This document shows, piece after piece, positions 6,686 to 8,528 of a stretch of DNA of 8,528 nt. Below the pieces are notes generated by a model, which saw nothing but the letters and a program-made list of their open reading frames with translations, was not told the DNA's origin and ran no database searches. The DNA comes from Sphingopyxis sp. (lineage in GTDB: Bacteria > Pseudomonadota > Alphaproteobacteria > Sphingomonadales > Sphingomonadaceae), in the NCBI GenBank assembly GCA_012035435.1, contig JAAUPH010000088.1:1-8528 (forward strand), given 5' to 3'. Position numbers and translations under genes: made by a program. How positions within the stretch are numbered: the stretch's first letter is position 1; each line of letters begins with the position of its first letter.

Positions 6686-7074
6686 TTGTCGTCGATTCAT
6701 CTGCGGTGATCACCATTGTCAAGGCGGAGCCCGATGCGCGAACTTTCGCATCAACGATGCGCAATGCTCCCGCTTTGGCGATGGCGGCTCCAACCAAGCT
6801 AGAGGTAATGATGGTCGCCGGCGGACAATATGGTCCCGAGGGATTGCTCAAAGCGCAGCTGTTGTTCACCGAACTCGCAATTCAAATTCTTGCCTGGTCC
6901 GAACCGTTGAGCGATCGCGCCGTCGACGCCTTTATGGAATTTGGCAAGGGTCGCCACCCTGCCCAACTCAACTTCGGCGACTGCATGGCCTATGCACTCG
7001 CCAAATCGCTCGATGCCCCGCTCCTTTACAAGGGCGGCGATTTTTCCAAGACCGACATTAGATCCGCCCTATGA
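6682..7074 (+). CDS. vapC: VapC-type PIN-domain toxin ribonuclease
   Basis: The 130-residue PIN-domain protein is expected to be an Mg-dependent endoribonuclease toxin. The acidic residues of the active site are visible: D5 (VVDSSA), E41 (KLEVMMV), D100 (NFGDCMAYALAK) and D120 (GGDFSKTDI). It appears intact. The start is TTG 6682, within the overlap TTGA with the vapB stop; no ATG is available at that place, and starting later would lose the essential D5. A rare TTG start combined with coupling would keep toxin below antitoxin levels. Its stop overlaps the next gene's ATG in ATGA at 7071-7074. The RNA target (tRNA or rRNA in known VapCs) cannot be told. Confidence 0.88.
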   Translation: MIVVDSSAVITIVKAEPDARTFASTMRNAPALAMAAPTKLEVMMVAGGQYGPEGLLKAQLLFTELAIQILAWSEPLSDRAVDAFMEFGKGRHPAQLNFGDCMAYALAKSLDAPLLYKGGDFSKTDIRSAL

Positions 7075-7555
7075 CCCTCTCCATCCGCCCCGCCGCGCGC
7101 GCCGACATCGCCTTGATCGCGCAGTTTATCCGCGACCTTGCCGACTATGAAGAGCTAGCCCGCGAAGTGCGCTTTGACGAAGCTGCGCTCGGCGAACGGC
7201 TGTTCGGCCAGCGCCCTTATGCAGAGGTCATCATCGGCCAGCTGGACGGCGTGCCGCATGGGCTTTGCTGCTGTTCTTCCATCAATTTTTCGACCTTCGA
7301 GGGCGACCCGGAATTTATCTGGAGGATTTGTTCGTGCGCCCCGCAGCACGCGGCTCGGGCCTCGGCAAAGCTTTGCTGGCGCACCTTGCCAAATTGGCGG
7401 TGCAGCGCGATTGCGCGCGGCTCGAATGGGGCGTGCTTGATTGGAACACACCCAGCATTGGCTTTTACCAGTCGCTTGGCGCACGGCTGATGGACGAATG
7501 GACGGGGATGCGCGTCGATGGCGATGCGCTGACCCAATTGGCAGGAGCAAAGTGA
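7071..7555 (+). CDS. GNAT-family N-acetyltransferase (broken by indels near 7260-7310)
   Basis: The N-terminal half reads MTLSIRPAARADIALIAQFIRDLADYEEL, the usual opening of a small GNAT. The C-terminal half, in another frame, reads GIYLEDLFVRPAARGSGLGKALL, with the acetyl-CoA loop RGSGLG, then LEWGVLDWNTPSIGFYQSLGA. The sequence between 7260 and 7310 is damaged. One missing base near 7309 (EG-RPG) is the minimum needed to join the halves, giving 161 residues. Recovering the family-like GFALFFHNFSTFEGRPG would also need three extra single bases removed between 7262 and 7283, giving 160. Start ATG 7071 overlaps the vapC stop (ATGA); stop 7553-7555 overlaps the next ATG. The family resembles polyamine-type acetyltransferases, but the substrate is not determined. 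Confidence 0.82.
7543..7547 (+). promoter_or_regulatory. Ribosome binding site of the hydrolase gene
   Basis: AGGAG lies 7 bases before ATG 7555, inside the end of the GNAT gene. It fixes the start at 7555, which also yields a signal peptide. Confidence 0.7.
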
Positions 7556-8528
7556 TGCGGATGATTTTGGGGCTGGTTCTGGCATTGGCGATGGTGCCAC
7601 CAGTTGCAGCGCAGACCAGCCGCACCGGCGACCAGCTCGACGGCACAGCGGTGATCAACCGGCTCGACGCGAATGATCTCAAGGTGGGTGAGACCCACCG
7701 TTTCTGGTTCCGCGCGGGCGATACGGCGCTGGCGCAGGCGTGGTTCGTGCCCGTCGTCGTGGTCAAGGGCGCGAAGCCCGGCCCACGCCTCCTCCTCACC
7801 GCCGGTATTCACGGCGACGAACTCAGCGGCATCGCCGTCCTCCACCGCCTGGCGCGCGAGATGACCCCGCGAAGCTCAGCGGATCGCTGGTCATGGTGCC
7901 GGGGCTCAACACCCCCGGCCTCAACAATTCGACGCGCAGCTTCACGCCGCGCGGCGGCACTGGCGGCGACAATATGAACCGCGTCATGCCGGGCAAAGAC
8001 ACGCCGGGCAGCAGCCTCGCCGATATTTACGCGCACAATCTGTGGCACCGGCTGATGCGCCCCAACGCCGACCGGATGATCGACCTGCACACTCAGTCGC
8101 GCGGTACATCCTATAACCTCTACGCCTTCGTCAGCACGCCCGAAGCGCGCGAAATTGCCGAGGCGATTGCGCCCGACACCATTCGGCTCGACCCCGGCCA
8201 GCGCGGGACAGTGGAAAATGAAATGGTGCCCGCCGGCGTCCCCGCTATTACGCTGGAGCTCGGCGCGCCTGAAGTGTGGGACGAGGCGATGATTACGCGC
8301 AGCTACAACGGCATATTGCGCGTGATGGCCAGCATGGCGATGCTGCCCCCCGGCGCCGCGCCGCCCACGACCGGCAAACCCTTCGTCGCGAACAACCAGA
8401 CGCAGCTGCGCAGCCCGCACGGCGGCTGGGTGACGCTGCATGTGCGCCTGAACGACATGGTGACGGCGGGCCAGCCAGTCGCAACCATCGCCGATGCCTT
8501 CGGCCGCAACCGAACCACGCTCACTGCA
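7555..8528 (+). CDS. Exported succinylglutamate desuccinylase/aspartoacylase-family zinc hydrolase (frameshifted near 7864, 3' partial)
   Basis: The protein has a signal peptide (MRMILGLVLALAMVPPVAAQ), so it should act in the periplasm. It is a zinc hydrolase of the AstE/ASPA type within the M14 carboxypeptidase superfamily. The zinc ligands are H86 and E89 in GIHGDELSG and, in corrected numbering, H179 in DLHTQ. NMNR at 140-143 contacts substrate carboxylate in relatives, and E235 in ITLELG is the expected catalytic glutamate. The frame breaks at about 7864: adding one G (ATGGACCCC for ATGACCCC) continues as LAREMDPAKLSGSLVMVPGLNTPG. As read, the first frame ends at 7977. The corrected frame stays open to the right edge, through the C-terminal barrel segment SPHGGWVTLHVRLNDMVTAGQPV, and the end lies outside. 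The start overlaps the GNAT stop by one base (TGATG). Substrate unknown. Confidence 0.85.

Noticed and set aside
1..8528. tRNA, rRNA, CRISPR array, transposase or phage genes
   Set aside because: Looked for by pattern on both strands; no regular repeat-spacer array, no cloverleaf with a conserved T-loop, and no transposase or integrase motif was seen.

Overview
The window looks like chromosomal DNA from a high-GC alphaproteobacterium, most likely a sphingomonad (Sphingopyxis/Sphingomonas type). This is inferred from the IspG sequence, a Gcw_chp/TorF-type outer-membrane protein, an intergenic palindrome carrying the word GTCATCCCCGCGAAAG, and overall gene style; no search was run. No rRNA, tRNA, CRISPR array, insertion sequence or phage gene is visible.

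Layout. (1) Positions 1-833 hold an open frame whose start lies left of the window. It joins the N-terminal part of an MFS transporter to the C-terminal half of a DAO-type FAD oxidoreductase. (2) A hairpin repeat at 841-918 is followed by an lldD-like FMN 2-hydroxy-acid dehydrogenase (934-2081, +). (3) A palindromic intergenic element with a 13-G tract (2086-2239) lies between the convergent stops of lldD and creD (2246-3677, -). (4) A Gcw_chp/TorF-family outer-membrane protein (3816-4568, -) ends in a textbook terminator. (5) A divergent intergenic region (4569-4833) carries a near-perfect palindrome. (6) ispG (4834-5984, +) is an essential isoprenoid gene. (7) A lower-GC stretch carries a small predicted exported protein (5987-6343) and a vapBC-type toxin-antitoxin pair (6425-7074) with a palindrome-rich control region. 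(8) A GNAT acetyltransferase (7071-7555) and an exported aspartoacylase/succinylglutamate-desuccinylase-like hydrolase (7555 to the right edge) follow with overlapping stop/start codons.

How the genes relate. vapB, vapC, the GNAT gene and the hydrolase are chained by 4-, 4- and 1-base overlaps, so they may be cotranscribed from the vapB control region. The toxin-antitoxin pair looks inserted upstream of two ordinary accessory-metabolism genes. The remaining genes are separate units: lactate-type oxidation, envelope (CreD and a beta-barrel protein), and MEP-pathway isoprenoid synthesis.

Caution on quality. Five protein genes (lldD, creD, ispG, the GNAT and the hydrolase) are each broken by single-base indels, mostly in or beside short homopolymers. 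Correcting one base restores full family length for lldD, creD and ispG. In ispG it also restores the exact spacing of the iron-sulfur ligands. Together with the chimeric first gene, this points to sequence or assembly errors more than to true gene decay. I see no convincing new biological system. The best biological leads are the vapBC-GNAT-hydrolase chain with its operator, the palindrome upstream of ispG/torF, and the uncharacterised four-cysteine exported protein.
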